From Hohaiivirga sp031546825 (GTDB taxonomy: Bacteria > Pseudomonadota > Alphaproteobacteria > Rhizobiales > Beijerinckiaceae): DNA of 64,000 nucleotides. Location: positions 1 through 64,000 of the forward strand of contig JAVBJU010000009.1 in the NCBI GenBank assembly GCA_031546825.1, in the 5' to 3' direction. The notes under the pieces are model-generated. The model did no database searches, had not been told where the DNA came from, and saw only the letters and a list, made by a program, of their open reading frames with translations. The translations under genes were made by a program, and so were the position numbers. Below are positions 9,187 through 16,823 of this stretch, piece by piece (position 1 is the first letter of the stretch; every line of letters begins with the position of its first letter).

Positions 9187-10737
9187 TTAACCCAGCTTTT
9201 TTTTTGTATCGGCTTTTTGAAGTGCGAAAAGGCCTTGCTTGATCGTTGCCGCAGTGTCTTCCCATGAGGGAAGGGTGGGTTTGCGTGCTAATTCAGCCCG
9301 TTCTGGAGTCCCATAACGACGAATTTCTTTAAGCCACGCAGCACGATCATCCGTATCCAGCACAGTTGCCACGCCAAGCCCGGCCTCAGGCGCGGACCCA
9401 CGATTGGAGACAATGGCAGGGCGCTCGTGCTGTAGCGCTTCAACAATGGGCAATCCCCATCCTTCATAGAAGCTAGGAAAGAGAAAAACCTGGCATTTGT
9501 TATAAAGCCATGAAAGGCCAGCGTCAGGCATATTGCGGAACCAAATGATCCGATGACCAAAGTGGGGTGAGCGTTCAAGCTGGGCTATGGTCTTGTCCGC
9601 CAACCAGCCAGGCTTACCGACAATGACGAGATCAAGCCCGAATGTCGGATCGTTCAGGAGTTCTTCCCAAAGGGATATCAAGAATGCATAATTCTTGCGA
9701 ACCTCAAACGTGCCAACGGCTAATCCAAAACGGCCTCTGTTCAGCTTTTCTTGCAGCGGAAGCGGTAGGGCCGCCATATCCGCAGCACAGGGAATACCAG
9801 TCCCGAGAACGATGATTTCAGAAGGAGGAGCGGTGATTTGGGCGTCGGAGCAAAACTCCTGAAGATCGCGTTGAGTGCATTTAGAAATGCAGAAAACGAT
9901 ATCACTTTGCCTCATCATGTTAAGGGAGAACCTGTGAAACTGTTCTGAAATTCCTTTGATGAAGTATTCTGGGAATTTAAGTGGGATAAAGTCATGGCTA
10001 ACTGTTGCGATGCGCATTCCTGTTTTTTGCTTTAAATCTGCCAACAGTTCCCAATCATAAGTATGCTGCGATAATCCCGTAATCAGAAGGGTGTCATTGG
10101 TATCAGGGTGTATAATTCCACTCAGATAGCTGTGTTTATCGACATTTTCAGCCCCGTGGCCGCTGAAATCCCCCTCTATGCCAAGGACTCTGGTTCTCAG
10201 AAAGTTTCTGGCGGCGCGTTTGAGTTGTCCGAGACGAGTGAGGGCTGCCTCCCGCCTGGAGGCGGGGCAGATTTTCAACAGGTGTTCTGCAAGAGTGTTA
10301 GCCGTGGCCTCTCCCCATCGGAGAAACCGAATTATCCGATGCTTGGCGACCTGCTTGATATGCGACGCCGTTGAAGGGCGCAGGCCGTCTCGATTCTCGG
10401 CATGTTGGGGAGAGAGTGTTGTCGCGGGGGGCGCCTTGTCGACTAAGACCAAATCTGTGGCATAGGCGCGATCTAAGGCGTGTAAAGCTCCCTTGTGCCA
10501 GACGACCGGTATAACTTCCATATCCAAGTCAGCCAGAAAGCGGATCGCCAATTCGCGTTCCACCCGGACAACGCCGACAGCGTGCCTCACTCCCCATTGG
10601 AAAGATGTGCTGAGATCCAGCAATATTCTCGATTTAGGGTCTGACTGAGTGGGCAATGGATTTCTCGTGAGCAAAGTAGCTATCGGTTGGACTGGAGCCT
10701 GTAGATTTGGGCTGGGGTCGAGGCGCACGGCGGACAT
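9187..10737 (-). CDS. GT4-type glycosyltransferase
   Basis: This 516-residue GT-B glycosyltransferase is related to both halves of the 995-residue protein. It shares the N-terminal block ILLDLSTSFQW, the donor-domain block VGTFEVRKNYAFL, and the E-x7-E motif in EGWGLPIVE. It therefore probably uses a GDP-sugar and acts in the cytoplasm on the growing O-chain, adding a rhamnose or mannose residue or starting the chain. It is the first (most upstream) gene of the leftward polysaccharide cluster, separated from manC by 510 bp of non-coding DNA. ATG at 10735-10737 is the first good start. A phage-like fragment and a divergent lysis cassette lie upstream. Confidence 0.8.
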   Translation of the reverse strand: MSAVRLDPSPNLQAPVQPIATLLTRNPLPTQSDPKSRILLDLSTSFQWGVRHAVGVVRVERELAIRFLADLDMEVIPVVWHKGALHALDRAYATDLVLVDKAPPATTLSPQHAENRDGLRPSTASHIKQVAKHRIIRFLRWGEATANTLAEHLLKICPASRREAALTRLGQLKRAARNFLRTRVLGIEGDFSGHGAENVDKHSYLSGIIHPDTNDTLLITGLSQHTYDWELLADLKQKTGMRIATVSHDFIPLKFPEYFIKGISEQFHRFSLNMMRQSDIVFCISKCTQRDLQEFCSDAQITAPPSEIIVLGTGIPCAADMAALPLPLQEKLNRGRFGLAVGTFEVRKNYAFLISLWEELLNDPTFGLDLVIVGKPGWLADKTIAQLERSPHFGHRIIWFRNMPDAGLSWLYNKCQVFLFPSFYEGWGLPIVEALQHERPAIVSNRGSAPEAGLGVATVLDTDDRAAWLKEIRRYGTPERAELARKPTLPSWEDTAATIKQGLFALQKADTKKKLG

Positions 10738-10776
10738 AGCCGCTTTCTACATGCACTCCCAACACGCTTTCCACCC

Positions 10777-10938
10777 TTAATTCAAAACCTTCCAGCCATC
10801 AACCTCCAGCTTGGCTCGCTGGCTTGAAAAGCTGTATGCGGTGTAAGCGCTATTCCGAGCATTCTTCATGATGCTGGAGCCATTCGGCTCGAATTCTCGG
10901 GTTGGGCCTCCATAGTTCAAAACCACGGGCGCATCAAT
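10777..10938 (-). pseudogene. Small protein-like fragment, possibly C-terminus of a phage structural gene
   Basis: A 53-codon open frame on the minus strand reads VLNYGGPTREFEPN and later SSQRAKLEVDGWKVLN before TAA. Its composition is normal protein-like, not the Arg/Pro-rich texture of a shadow frame. It has no convincing start codon: the frame opens after a stop at 10939-10941, and the only Met is internal. Its position between the sugar cluster and the lysis genes suggests a leftover phage tail-associated gene end, but I do not recognise a family. Confidence 0.3.
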
Positions 10939-10980
10939 TTAGCGCCGTGTGCGGCTGTCATCTCAGACCTTCTTTCCCAT

Positions 10981-11004
10981 TGCCCGCCCCCGTGCGGGCA
11001 TTTT
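10981..11004 (+). terminator. Rho-independent-type hairpin before the lysis cassette
   Basis: TGCCCGC (10981-10987) pairs with GCGGGCA (10994-11000) across a 6-nt loop and is followed by TTTT. It would end rightward transcription entering from upstream, a common arrangement just ahead of phage lysis genes. Confidence 0.6.
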
Positions 11005-11024
11005 CATTTAAACAAGGAGTTCCC

Positions 11025-11855
11025 ATGCCGCTTAATCGTACAACTTTCTTTGCCTATTTACGCAAAGCGCCCTTCGGCGGGAGGCTGACACGGCTGCAGG
11101 TTAATGGTCTCACCGCATTGCTGGATTTTTGGGAGCGTGAGGGCAATGGCGATATCCGCCAGGCCGCTTATGTCTTTGCCACAGCTTTCCATGAAACCGC
11201 TGCGCTCATGCAGCCCATTCATGAACGCGGCAGCAGGGACTATTTCAATCAATATGAGCCCACCACAACCAAGGGGCGCGCCCTTGGCAATACGCAGCCG
11301 GGCGATGGTTTCCGTTATCGTGGGCGCGGGCTGGTGCAACTCACCGGGCGGCGCAACTATGCGCTGTTCTCGCGGCAATTGGGCCTTGACCTTGTTGCAG
11401 ACCCCGACCAGACGCTTCGCCCGCAAATATCCGTCCGCATCCTTTTCGATGGCATGATGGACGGCGCTTTTACCGGCCGCAGATTGTCGCAATACTTCAC
11501 TGCAAGCCGCGAGGACCCAGTCGGCGCGCGGGCGGTGGTCAATGGGAGTGACAAGGCACAACTCATTGCTTCCTATTATCGCCAATTTCTGGGAGCCTTT
11601 GAGAACGCCATGCGCACAACCCCGCCCGCTGATGTTTCCGAGCAGGCAGCGCAGGCGGACAAACCCAACCTTGCCAAGGATGGTTCAACCATCGCGACGC
11701 TGGTTGCCGGTGGGGCAGGGGTTGCGGGCTATGCCAGCGATCTCATCGGCAGTGTCGACAATCTTTATGCTTTAACTGGGCTCGTTCTGGTGATGATCGG
11801 CCTCTGCGCCTTTGTCTTTTTCAGGATGCGTCTGACGGAGAGGAGCGGTGCATGA
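11025..11855 (+). CDS. Phage endolysin, GH19 chitinase-like lysozyme with C-terminal membrane segment
   Basis: The 276-residue protein starts at ATG 11025 with an ideal AAGGAG at 11014-11019; an earlier in-frame ATG at 10902 would read through the terminator hairpin and is rejected. The first 170 residues resemble GH19-like phage lysozymes, with FATAFHETAALMQPIHERGS (acidic residues Glu57 and Glu67) and YRGRGLVQLTGRRNY at 98-112. Such enzymes cleave the peptidoglycan glycan backbone at the end of the phage cycle. A hydrophobic helix near residues 240-262 could tether it to the inner membrane. It overlaps the Rz-like gene by 4 bp (ATGA) and heads a four-gene lysis cassette. Confidence 0.85.
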   Translation: MPLNRTTFFAYLRKAPFGGRLTRLQVNGLTALLDFWEREGNGDIRQAAYVFATAFHETAALMQPIHERGSRDYFNQYEPTTTKGRALGNTQPGDGFRYRGRGLVQLTGRRNYALFSRQLGLDLVADPDQTLRPQISVRILFDGMMDGAFTGRRLSQYFTASREDPVGARAVVNGSDKAQLIASYYRQFLGAFENAMRTTPPADVSEQAAQADKPNLAKDGSTIATLVAGGAGVAGYASDLIGSVDNLYALTGLVLVMIGLCAFVFFRMRLTERSGA

Positions 11856-12115
11856 GTGCATTTTGGGCATGGTTATTCGGAACCCGCGTGGGGCGGTTCC
11901 TGACGATAGCAGCGGCGGTTTCAGCCGCTTTTTTTATGGCCTTGGCGCGGAGCTGGCGTGCCGGCCGCACCTTCGAACAATCAAAACGTGACCAGGCCTC
12001 GCTTGAGGCTTGGCGGCAGCGGAGAGAACAGGATGATGAGGTTTCCAAATTGGATGAGCGTCGTGCTCGTGATGAGTTGTCTCGCTGGGTGCGCCCCGGC
12101 AAGGGAACACGCTGA
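11852..12115 (+). CDS. Rz-like inner-membrane spanin (i-spanin)
   Basis: The 87-residue protein has one N-terminal membrane helix (about residues 16-34). A charged, probably coiled-coil periplasmic part follows, rich in Arg, Glu and Gln (EAWRQRREQDDEVSKLDERR). This layout matches phage Rz proteins, which fuse inner and outer membranes in the last step of lysis. Two position arguments support it: it follows the endolysin with an ATGA overlap, and a lipoprotein gene is nested in another frame inside its 3' half, the classic Rz/Rz1 arrangement. Sequence identity to known Rz families cannot be judged here, as spanins diverge rapidly. Confidence 0.7.
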   Translation: MSAFWAWLFGTRVGRFLTIAAAVSAAFFMALARSWRAGRTFEQSKRDQASLEAWRQRREQDDEVSKLDERRARDELSRWVRPGKGTR

Positions 12116-12242
12116 AATCTGCACCGGCTGGCAGCCGATCCGCCCTGCGGCTGCGGACACGGAAGCCATCAGCGGCGATCTCGCCCGGCAGATCATCGCG
12201 CATAATCGCTTTGGTCAGAACATATGCCGATGGGTGCCGTGA
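12033..12242 (+). CDS. Rz1-like outer-membrane spanin lipoprotein, nested in the i-spanin gene
   Basis: Starting at ATG 12033, preceded by GGAGAG, this about 69-residue protein has a short signal peptide ending in the lipobox LAGC. A small Cys- and Pro-containing domain follows (CTGWQPIRPAAADTEAIS, ending NICRW). Its first 80 bp overlap the Rz-like gene in a different frame. Rz1-type lipoproteins pair with Rz across the periplasm. The Trp-Pro-Ile and Ala-His-Asn segments are similar to small lipoproteins found after endolysins in alphaproteobacterial prophages. The stop codon TGA overlaps the start of the next gene. Confidence 0.75.
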   Translation: MMRFPNWMSVVLVMSCLAGCAPAREHAEICTGWQPIRPAAADTEAISGDLARQIIAHNRFGQNICRWVP

Positions 12243-12484
12243 TGATGGAGCGGGATAAGCGTTATGCTGATTTACCGGAGAAAACGCGGCTTTTCTTTGA
12301 GAACCTCCATGACGAGGATATCACCCTGTTGCAGGATGGCTTGCGGATGGTTCGAGCAACCCAGACCGTTTCGAAATTCGTCAAATGGCTCATCATTTCG
12401 CTGGTTGGCATCTTCGTGGCGACGGTGGGGCTGGCAGAAAGCATCATGAAAGTGATGGCCTGGATCAGGTCGCCCAGAGGCTGA
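12242..12484 (+). CDS. Small membrane protein of the lysis cassette, holin-like candidate
   Basis: ATG 12242 overlaps the preceding TGA, so translation is probably coupled. The 80-residue product has a charged N-terminal half (ERDKRYADLPEKTRLFFENL) and one strong membrane helix near residues 47-68 (KWLIISLVGIFVATVGL) with a short basic tail. Its position as last gene of endolysin-spanin-spanin makes a holin or lysis-timing role plausible, but no family is recognised with certainty. It is followed by a strong terminator. Confidence 0.6.
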   Translation: MMERDKRYADLPEKTRLFFENLHDEDITLLQDGLRMVRATQTVSKFVKWLIISLVGIFVATVGLAESIMKVMAWIRSPRG

Positions 12485-12530
12485 TTTGCCAATTGTCATG
12501 TTCATTCGTCAGCGCGCGGCGCGTGCATGT

Positions 12531-12562
12531 GCCCCCAACGCTTCGCCTTTGGGGCTTTTTTT
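12531..12562 (+). terminator. Terminator closing the lysis cassette
   Basis: GCCCCCAA (12531-12538) pairs with TTTGGGGC (12548-12555), followed by seven T residues. Confidence 0.85.
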
Positions 12563-12744
12563 GTTGAGAAATTTTAAGCAATCCTGATGGAAAACAGGCT
12601 TTTTCGCGCAATATGCCAAAACATATCCGCGCGTTACCTTGTGATAACGCGATATGTAAATTGCTTCCGCCATGCTATCCGGGGTACTCTCAGGACTGCC
12701 GCGTTTAAAAAATTGCGCGGGGGCGAGACTAGGAGTCTAAAAAA

Positions 12745-13191
12745 ATGGGTTTGTTTAGTTTCATTAAGAGCGCAGGCGCCAAGCTGTTGGGGATTTCCGA
12801 TGCTCAGGCCGCGACGGCGGAAGAACTCAAGAAGAGCCTTGAGAGCCACGGCTTGAAGGTTGAAGGCCTCGATATTTCTGTCGATGGCGATAAAGTTTCC
12901 GTCAAGGGCAAGACGCTCACCACTGAAGAAGCGGAGAAGGTTATTCTGGCTCTCGGCAATACCGTTGGTGTTGCGCAGGTCGATAACCAGTTGAACGTGG
13001 CCACCCCGGGTGTGGATGCCGCCATGTACACGGTCCAGAAGGGCGACACGCTCTGGAAGATCGCCGAAGCGCATTATGGCAAGGGCCAGGGCGCGCGCTA
13101 CACGGAGATCGTCAAGGCTAATACGCCGCCGGTCAAGGATCCCGACCTGATTCAGCCGGGCTGGGTTTTGCGTATTCCGCCGATGGCGTAA
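12745..13191 (+). CDS. kbp: BON-LysM protein, Kbp/YgaU-like potassium-binding protein
   Basis: The 148-residue protein matches E. coli Kbp (149 residues) in length and layout. It has a short N-terminal segment (MGLFSFIKSAGAKL), a BON domain (about 24-88, including GNTVGVAQVDNQL), and a C-terminal LysM domain (about 93-146, YTVQKGDTLWKIAEAHYGKG). The E. coli protein is a cytoplasmic K+ sensor needed in high potassium. No classical signal peptide is evident here, which fits that location better than the cell wall. The start ATG has an AGGAG about 11 bases upstream, and the gene ends in a strong terminator, so it is probably monocistronic. It appears to be the first core gene after the phage remnant. 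Confidence 0.85.
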   Translation: MGLFSFIKSAGAKLLGISDAQAATAEELKKSLESHGLKVEGLDISVDGDKVSVKGKTLTTEEAEKVILALGNTVGVAQVDNQLNVATPGVDAAMYTVQKGDTLWKIAEAHYGKGQGARYTEIVKANTPPVKDPDLIQPGWVLRIPPMA

Positions 13192-13208
13192 TAAAAATCA
13201 GTTTAAAA

Positions 13209-13246
13209 AAGGCGGCTCCCGTAAAAGGGGAGCCGCCTTTTTTTTA
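13209..13246 (+). terminator. Strong terminator after kbp
   Basis: A 12-bp stem (13209-13220 with 13228-13239, GGCGGCTCCC core) is followed by a run of T residues to 13245. Confidence 0.95.
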
Positions 13247-13333
13247 TGCGGTAGTCCATTTGACAATTGCCAAACCGGTTGGGAGGCGGAAGTTTGTCGG
13301 GATGTTATTTTCCCGAACTGTCGAGGGCTTACC

Positions 13334-14830
13334 ATGCATGAATATGGGCATTTTATTTGCGGTAAACGTGTTGCGGGGCAGAGCGGGCGCTTCGCCGATG
13401 TTTACACGCCGATGACCGGTGAGATTGGCGCACGGGTTGCGCTGGCCGGGCAGGCGGAGGTGCGGCAGGCGGTTGAAAACGCCAAGAGGGCGCAACCGGA
13501 ATGGGCTGCAACCAATCCCCAGCGCCGTGCCCGCGTGTTCATGAAATTTCTTGAATTGGTTCATGGGGAATACGATTCCCTTGCGGCGCTTCTTGCGCGC
13601 GAACACGGCAAGACGATTGCCGATGCACGGGGGGATATCCAGCGCGGCCTTGAGGTGATCGAGTTTGCCCTCGGCGCACCCCATCTTCTCAAAGGCGAAT
13701 ACACCGATGGCGCTGGGCCTGGCATTGATGTGTATTCGATGCGCCAGCCACTTGGTGTGGTGGCAGGCATCACGCCGTTCAATTTTCCCGCCATGATTCC
13801 GCTATGGAAGGCAGGTCCTGCCATCGCCAGCGGCAACGCTTTCATTCTCAAACCCTCAGAGCGCGACCCCGGCGTGCCGTTGCGGCTTGCCGAACTGTTC
13901 ATAGAAGCGGGACTGCCAGCGGGAATTTTCAATGTCATCAATGGCGACAAGGAAGCGGTAGACGCTATTCTTGATGACGCGGATATCAAGGCCATCGGCT
14001 TTGTCGGTTCAACGCCCATCGCCCGCTACATTTACAGCCGTGGTTGCGCGAACGGCAAACGGGTCCAGTGTTTTGGCGGTGCCAAAAACCACATGGTCAT
14101 CATGCCGGATGCCGATATGGACCAGACCGCGGACGCCTTGATCGGTGCGGGCTACGGCTCGGCGGGCGAGCGTTGCATGGCGATATCGGTAGCCGTACCG
14201 GTCGGTGAGGAAACCGCCGAGCGTCTCATCGCGGCGTTGGCGCCGCGTGTGGAAGCGTTGAAAATCGGCCCTTCGACCGATCAGACTGCCGATTTGGGAC
14301 CGCTGGTAACGCGCGCGCATCTTGAGAAAGTGCGAAGCTATGTGGAAAGCGGCCTTGAAGAGGGGGCGAAGCTCATTGTTGATGGTCGCGATTTCCGGTT
14401 GCAGGGCTATGAGAACGGCTTCTATCTCGGCGGTTGCCTGTTCGATCACGTAACGCCCGATATGCGCATCTACAAAGAAGAGATTTTTGGCCCGGTTTTG
14501 TCGACCGTGCGCGCCAAGACCTATGCCGATGCGGTAAACCTCATCAACACAAATGAATACGGCAATGGTGTTGCGATTTTCACCCGCGATGGCGATGCTG
14601 CGCGTGATTTTGCGGCGCGCATTGATGTGGGTATGGTCGGCATCAATGTACCGATCCCGGTCCCGGTGGCATATCATACGTTCGGCGGCTGGCGTGGCTC
14701 AAGCTTCGGCGATCTCAATCAACACGGGCCGGATTCCTTCCGTTTTTACACCAAGACCAAGACCATTACGGAACGCTGGCCTTCAGGCATAAAGGATGGC
14801 GCTGAGTTCTCCATTCCAACCATGCGTTAA
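13334..14830 (+). CDS. mmsA: CoA-acylating methylmalonate-semialdehyde dehydrogenase
   Basis: This 498-residue aldehyde dehydrogenase converts methylmalonate semialdehyde (and malonate semialdehyde) plus CoA and NAD+ to propionyl-CoA or acetyl-CoA. It acts in valine, thymine and inositol catabolism. Diagnostic features are the catalytic Cys281 in GSAGERCMAISVAV and the motif FGGAKNHMV around residue 247, where other aldehyde dehydrogenases have a general-base Glu. KPSERDPG around residue 173 is the nucleotide-binding Lys. The length is normal for the family. It stands alone, without other valine or inositol genes in the window, and is followed by a rhodanese gene 92 bp downstream. Confidence 0.95.
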   Translation: MHEYGHFICGKRVAGQSGRFADVYTPMTGEIGARVALAGQAEVRQAVENAKRAQPEWAATNPQRRARVFMKFLELVHGEYDSLAALLAREHGKTIADARGDIQRGLEVIEFALGAPHLLKGEYTDGAGPGIDVYSMRQPLGVVAGITPFNFPAMIPLWKAGPAIASGNAFILKPSERDPGVPLRLAELFIEAGLPAGIFNVINGDKEAVDAILDDADIKAIGFVGSTPIARYIYSRGCANGKRVQCFGGAKNHMVIMPDADMDQTADALIGAGYGSAGERCMAISVAVPVGEETAERLIAALAPRVEALKIGPSTDQTADLGPLVTRAHLEKVRSYVESGLEEGAKLIVDGRDFRLQGYENGFYLGGCLFDHVTPDMRIYKEEIFGPVLSTVRAKTYADAVNLINTNEYGNGVAIFTRDGDAARDFAARIDVGMVGINVPIPVPVAYHTFGGWRGSSFGDLNQHGPDSFRFYTKTKTITERWPSGIKDGAEFSIPTMR

Positions 14831-14922
14831 TTCTGGGGTGGTGTGGTTTCTGACATAATCTTGCTGCAAGACATACGAGTGAGCCGCGCGGTTTGCGCAT
14901 GGGTTGAGACAGGAGAAAGTAA

Positions 14923-15255
14923 GTGACCTTAACAAAGGCATACAAAGTGGTCGACCTCGACCGTGAAATGGTGAAACGCGGCCTTGCCGACGGCTCCATT
15001 TTGCTGGTTGATGTCCGTGAACCTTATGAGTTTGGCGCCGGGCATATTCCCGGTGCCGTATCGCTGCCGCTTTCGCAGTTTGACCCCGATGTGCTGCCAC
15101 AACTGGTGGCTGCGCGCACGGTGTTCGTGTGTGCTGCGGGCATACGGAGCGAGAAGCTGCTGATGACACTGCAGGATAAGGGGCTCACCTTTTACGAGCA
15201 CTACAGAGGTGGTTTCCGGGATTGGCTGGAGGCCAGAGAGGCTGTGAGCTACTGA
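14923..15255 (+). CDS. Single-domain rhodanese-like sulfurtransferase
   Basis: The 110-residue protein is one rhodanese domain. It has the N-terminal LLVDVREPYEFGAGHIPGA segment and an active-site loop starting at Cys70 (CAAGIRS), which would carry a persulfide. Such proteins act in the cytoplasm in sulfur transfer or cyanide detoxification; the physiological acceptor is unknown. A GTG start at 14923 is chosen because AGGAG lies 8 bases upstream at 14911-14915. The loop ends in Arg-Ser, as in GlpE-like small rhodaneses. No sulfur-assimilation genes are adjacent, so context adds little. Confidence 0.9.
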   Translation: MTLTKAYKVVDLDREMVKRGLADGSILLVDVREPYEFGAGHIPGAVSLPLSQFDPDVLPQLVAARTVFVCAAGIRSEKLLMTLQDKGLTFYEHYRGGFRDWLEAREAVSY

Positions 15256-15571
15256 CAGACTGCTTTTTTCCCAGATAAAACTGTTTCGGCGGCTTTCGTC
15301 AAACCTCACATAATTCTTTAGTCTCGTTTCGACCCCAAAAAACGCAGCGGAGCCTTACAACGCAAGGTTCTAGAGCCGCCGTATCATGCGGCGGGCAGCA
15401 GGTGATACTCCAAGTGCGCGTTAGCACCGATTTTACACTTCGAGAATGTGATCTGGATGTGGAATGGGATATGCGGCTTCCAGAAAACCAGCGTTTTCAT
15501 CTGGTGGAGCGCGCATGTGTCCTGAAAAGATTCGGGCATATGACAATCACAGATACGAAAGGCATAATATT
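15256..15571. other. Intergenic region upstream of cytochrome c'
   Basis: 316 bp without a supportable gene. A short GC-rich inverted repeat (GCCGC ... GCGGC, near 15377-15393) is visible. It could be a weak terminator for the rhodanese gene or part of a small RNA, but nothing decides it. An in-frame extension of the cytochrome gene into this region is Arg-rich, lacks a ribosome site and is not believed. Confidence 0.4.
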
Positions 15572-16009
15572 ATGATGTTTCGACCCCTTATGGCGGCGGC
15601 CATCGTCGCTTTCAGCGCAACTCTCGCCATGGCGCAAAATGACCCTGTAGCCCAGCGCATTGCCGTCATGAAGCGCGTGGGTGAGGCCACCAAGCCCGTG
15701 GCTGAAATGCTCAAGGGAGCCGAGCCGTTCGATGCCGCCAAGGTGAAGGCGGCACTTGATACCTACCAGACATCCGCCAAGGATATGCCGGCACTGTTCC
15801 CCGTCGACAGCATGGCTGGAAAAGACAGCACTGCTGCGCCTAAAATATGGGAAAACAAGGCTGATTTCGATGCGAAATTCACCGCTTTCAGCAAGGCTTC
15901 TGCTGCCGCTGCCGCAAAGATTACCGACGAGGCATCGTTCAAGACCGAGATGAAAACAGTGCTCGGTTCCTGCAAAGGCTGCCACGACGACTACCGCGTC
16001 AAGAAGTAA
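15572..16009 (+). CDS. Cytochrome c' (periplasmic c-type haem protein)
   Basis: The 145-residue precursor starts MMFRPLMAAAIVAFSATLAM, a clear Sec signal with cleavage after AMA. The mature part is helical and Ala/Lys-rich, and ends with the haem site C134-x-x-C137-H138 close to the C-terminus, the hallmark of cytochrome c'. Such proteins bind NO or act in periplasmic electron transfer and NO tolerance. ATG 15572 is preferred because it puts the signal peptide at the N-terminus and has AAAGG about 9 bases upstream. It is followed 64 bp later by a cytochrome b561 gene, a frequent pairing that suggests the two exchange electrons. Confidence 0.9.
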   Translation: MMFRPLMAAAIVAFSATLAMAQNDPVAQRIAVMKRVGEATKPVAEMLKGAEPFDAAKVKAALDTYQTSAKDMPALFPVDSMAGKDSTAAPKIWENKADFDAKFTAFSKASAAAAAKITDEASFKTEMKTVLGSCKGCHDDYRVKK

Positions 16010-16073
16010 CTGATGATCTGACTTTAACAGAGCCGATGGCGCACAAGCGGCGTTGGCTAAGTAACTGCGCGGT

Positions 16074-16811
16074 ATGGTGGTGCAAGTGATAGAGAAAACC
16101 GAAGGACAGGAAACGGTAAAGCCCAGAACCGTACCGGTGTGGGACGTTGCCACGCGGCTGTTCCATTGGGCGCTTGTTGCGATGATTGTGCTTGCCTATG
16201 TGACCAACAAGCTGGCCCCGACCATCGGTTTCCAGTGGCACAAGATCAACGGTTACGCCATCCTTGCGCTTTTGCTCTTTCGGGTGTTGTGGGGCGTGTT
16301 TGGCAGTTCGACCGCGCGGTTCGCAACTTTCGTGCGCCCTTTTTCGGTGATATCCTATCTTTGCGATACTGTGCGAGGCGCGGGTAAGCATTACCTTGGG
16401 CATAATCCTGCCGGAGCAATGATGATCGTTGCGCTTCTCGTCGCGGTGACCGCGCAGGCGCTCACGGGTCTTTTTACCGCCGATGATTTTGAAATGATGC
16501 TGTTTGCCGGTCCCTTTGCCGGGAAAATTGCTGAAAGCACCGCCGCAGCATTCAGCGCCTATCATCGCATTGGCTTCTATCTCATTCTGGCGCTTGTATG
16601 CGTCCATGTTCTTGCCAACGTGCTCTATGCGGTGACGCAGCGCGACGGCATGATTCAAGCCATGGTTTCTGGGCGCAAAAAGGCTGGCGATTACGTTGAT
16701 GGTCATGCGGCGCGTTTTGCCGGGCAAGCCTGGGCGCTGGTGTGTCTGGTGATTGCTGTGGTTGCGATCTTTGGCGCGATTTATCTATGGGGTGACGCGC
16801 CGTTCCAGTAG
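16074..16811 (+). CDS. Cytochrome b561-family di-haem membrane protein
   Basis: A 245-residue integral membrane protein with four main helices plus a C-terminal helix. Histidines expected as haem ligands occur in RLFHWALVA, QWHKINGYA, AYHRIGFYL and CVHVLANVL. The family resembles the b-type subunit of hydrogenases and carries electrons between the quinone pool and periplasmic c-type cytochromes. The cytochrome c' gene directly upstream fits this role. The start codon is taken as ATG 16074 although the ribosome site is weak; the first 20 residues are hydrophilic. It is convergent with the TetR gene, 12 bp away. Confidence 0.9.
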   Translation: MVVQVIEKTEGQETVKPRTVPVWDVATRLFHWALVAMIVLAYVTNKLAPTIGFQWHKINGYAILALLLFRVLWGVFGSSTARFATFVRPFSVISYLCDTVRGAGKHYLGHNPAGAMMIVALLVAVTAQALTGLFTADDFEMMLFAGPFAGKIAESTAAAFSAYHRIGFYLILALVCVHVLANVLYAVTQRDGMIQAMVSGRKKAGDYVDGHAARFAGQAWALVCLVIAVVAIFGAIYLWGDAPFQ

Positions 16812-16823
16812 ATGGCGCTGACG

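Noticed and set aside
8885..9190. Two overlapping 101-codon plus-strand frames in the manC/glycosyltransferase gap
   Set aside because: Arg/Thr-rich composition, no ribosome site, no family resemblance; minus-strand remnants explain the texture better.
10902..11024. N-terminal extension of the endolysin
   Set aside because: It would translate through the terminator hairpin; the ATG at 11025 has an ideal AAGGAG.
15464..15571. N-terminal extension of cytochrome c' by 36 residues
   Set aside because: It would bury the signal peptide, and the upstream ATG has no ribosome site.
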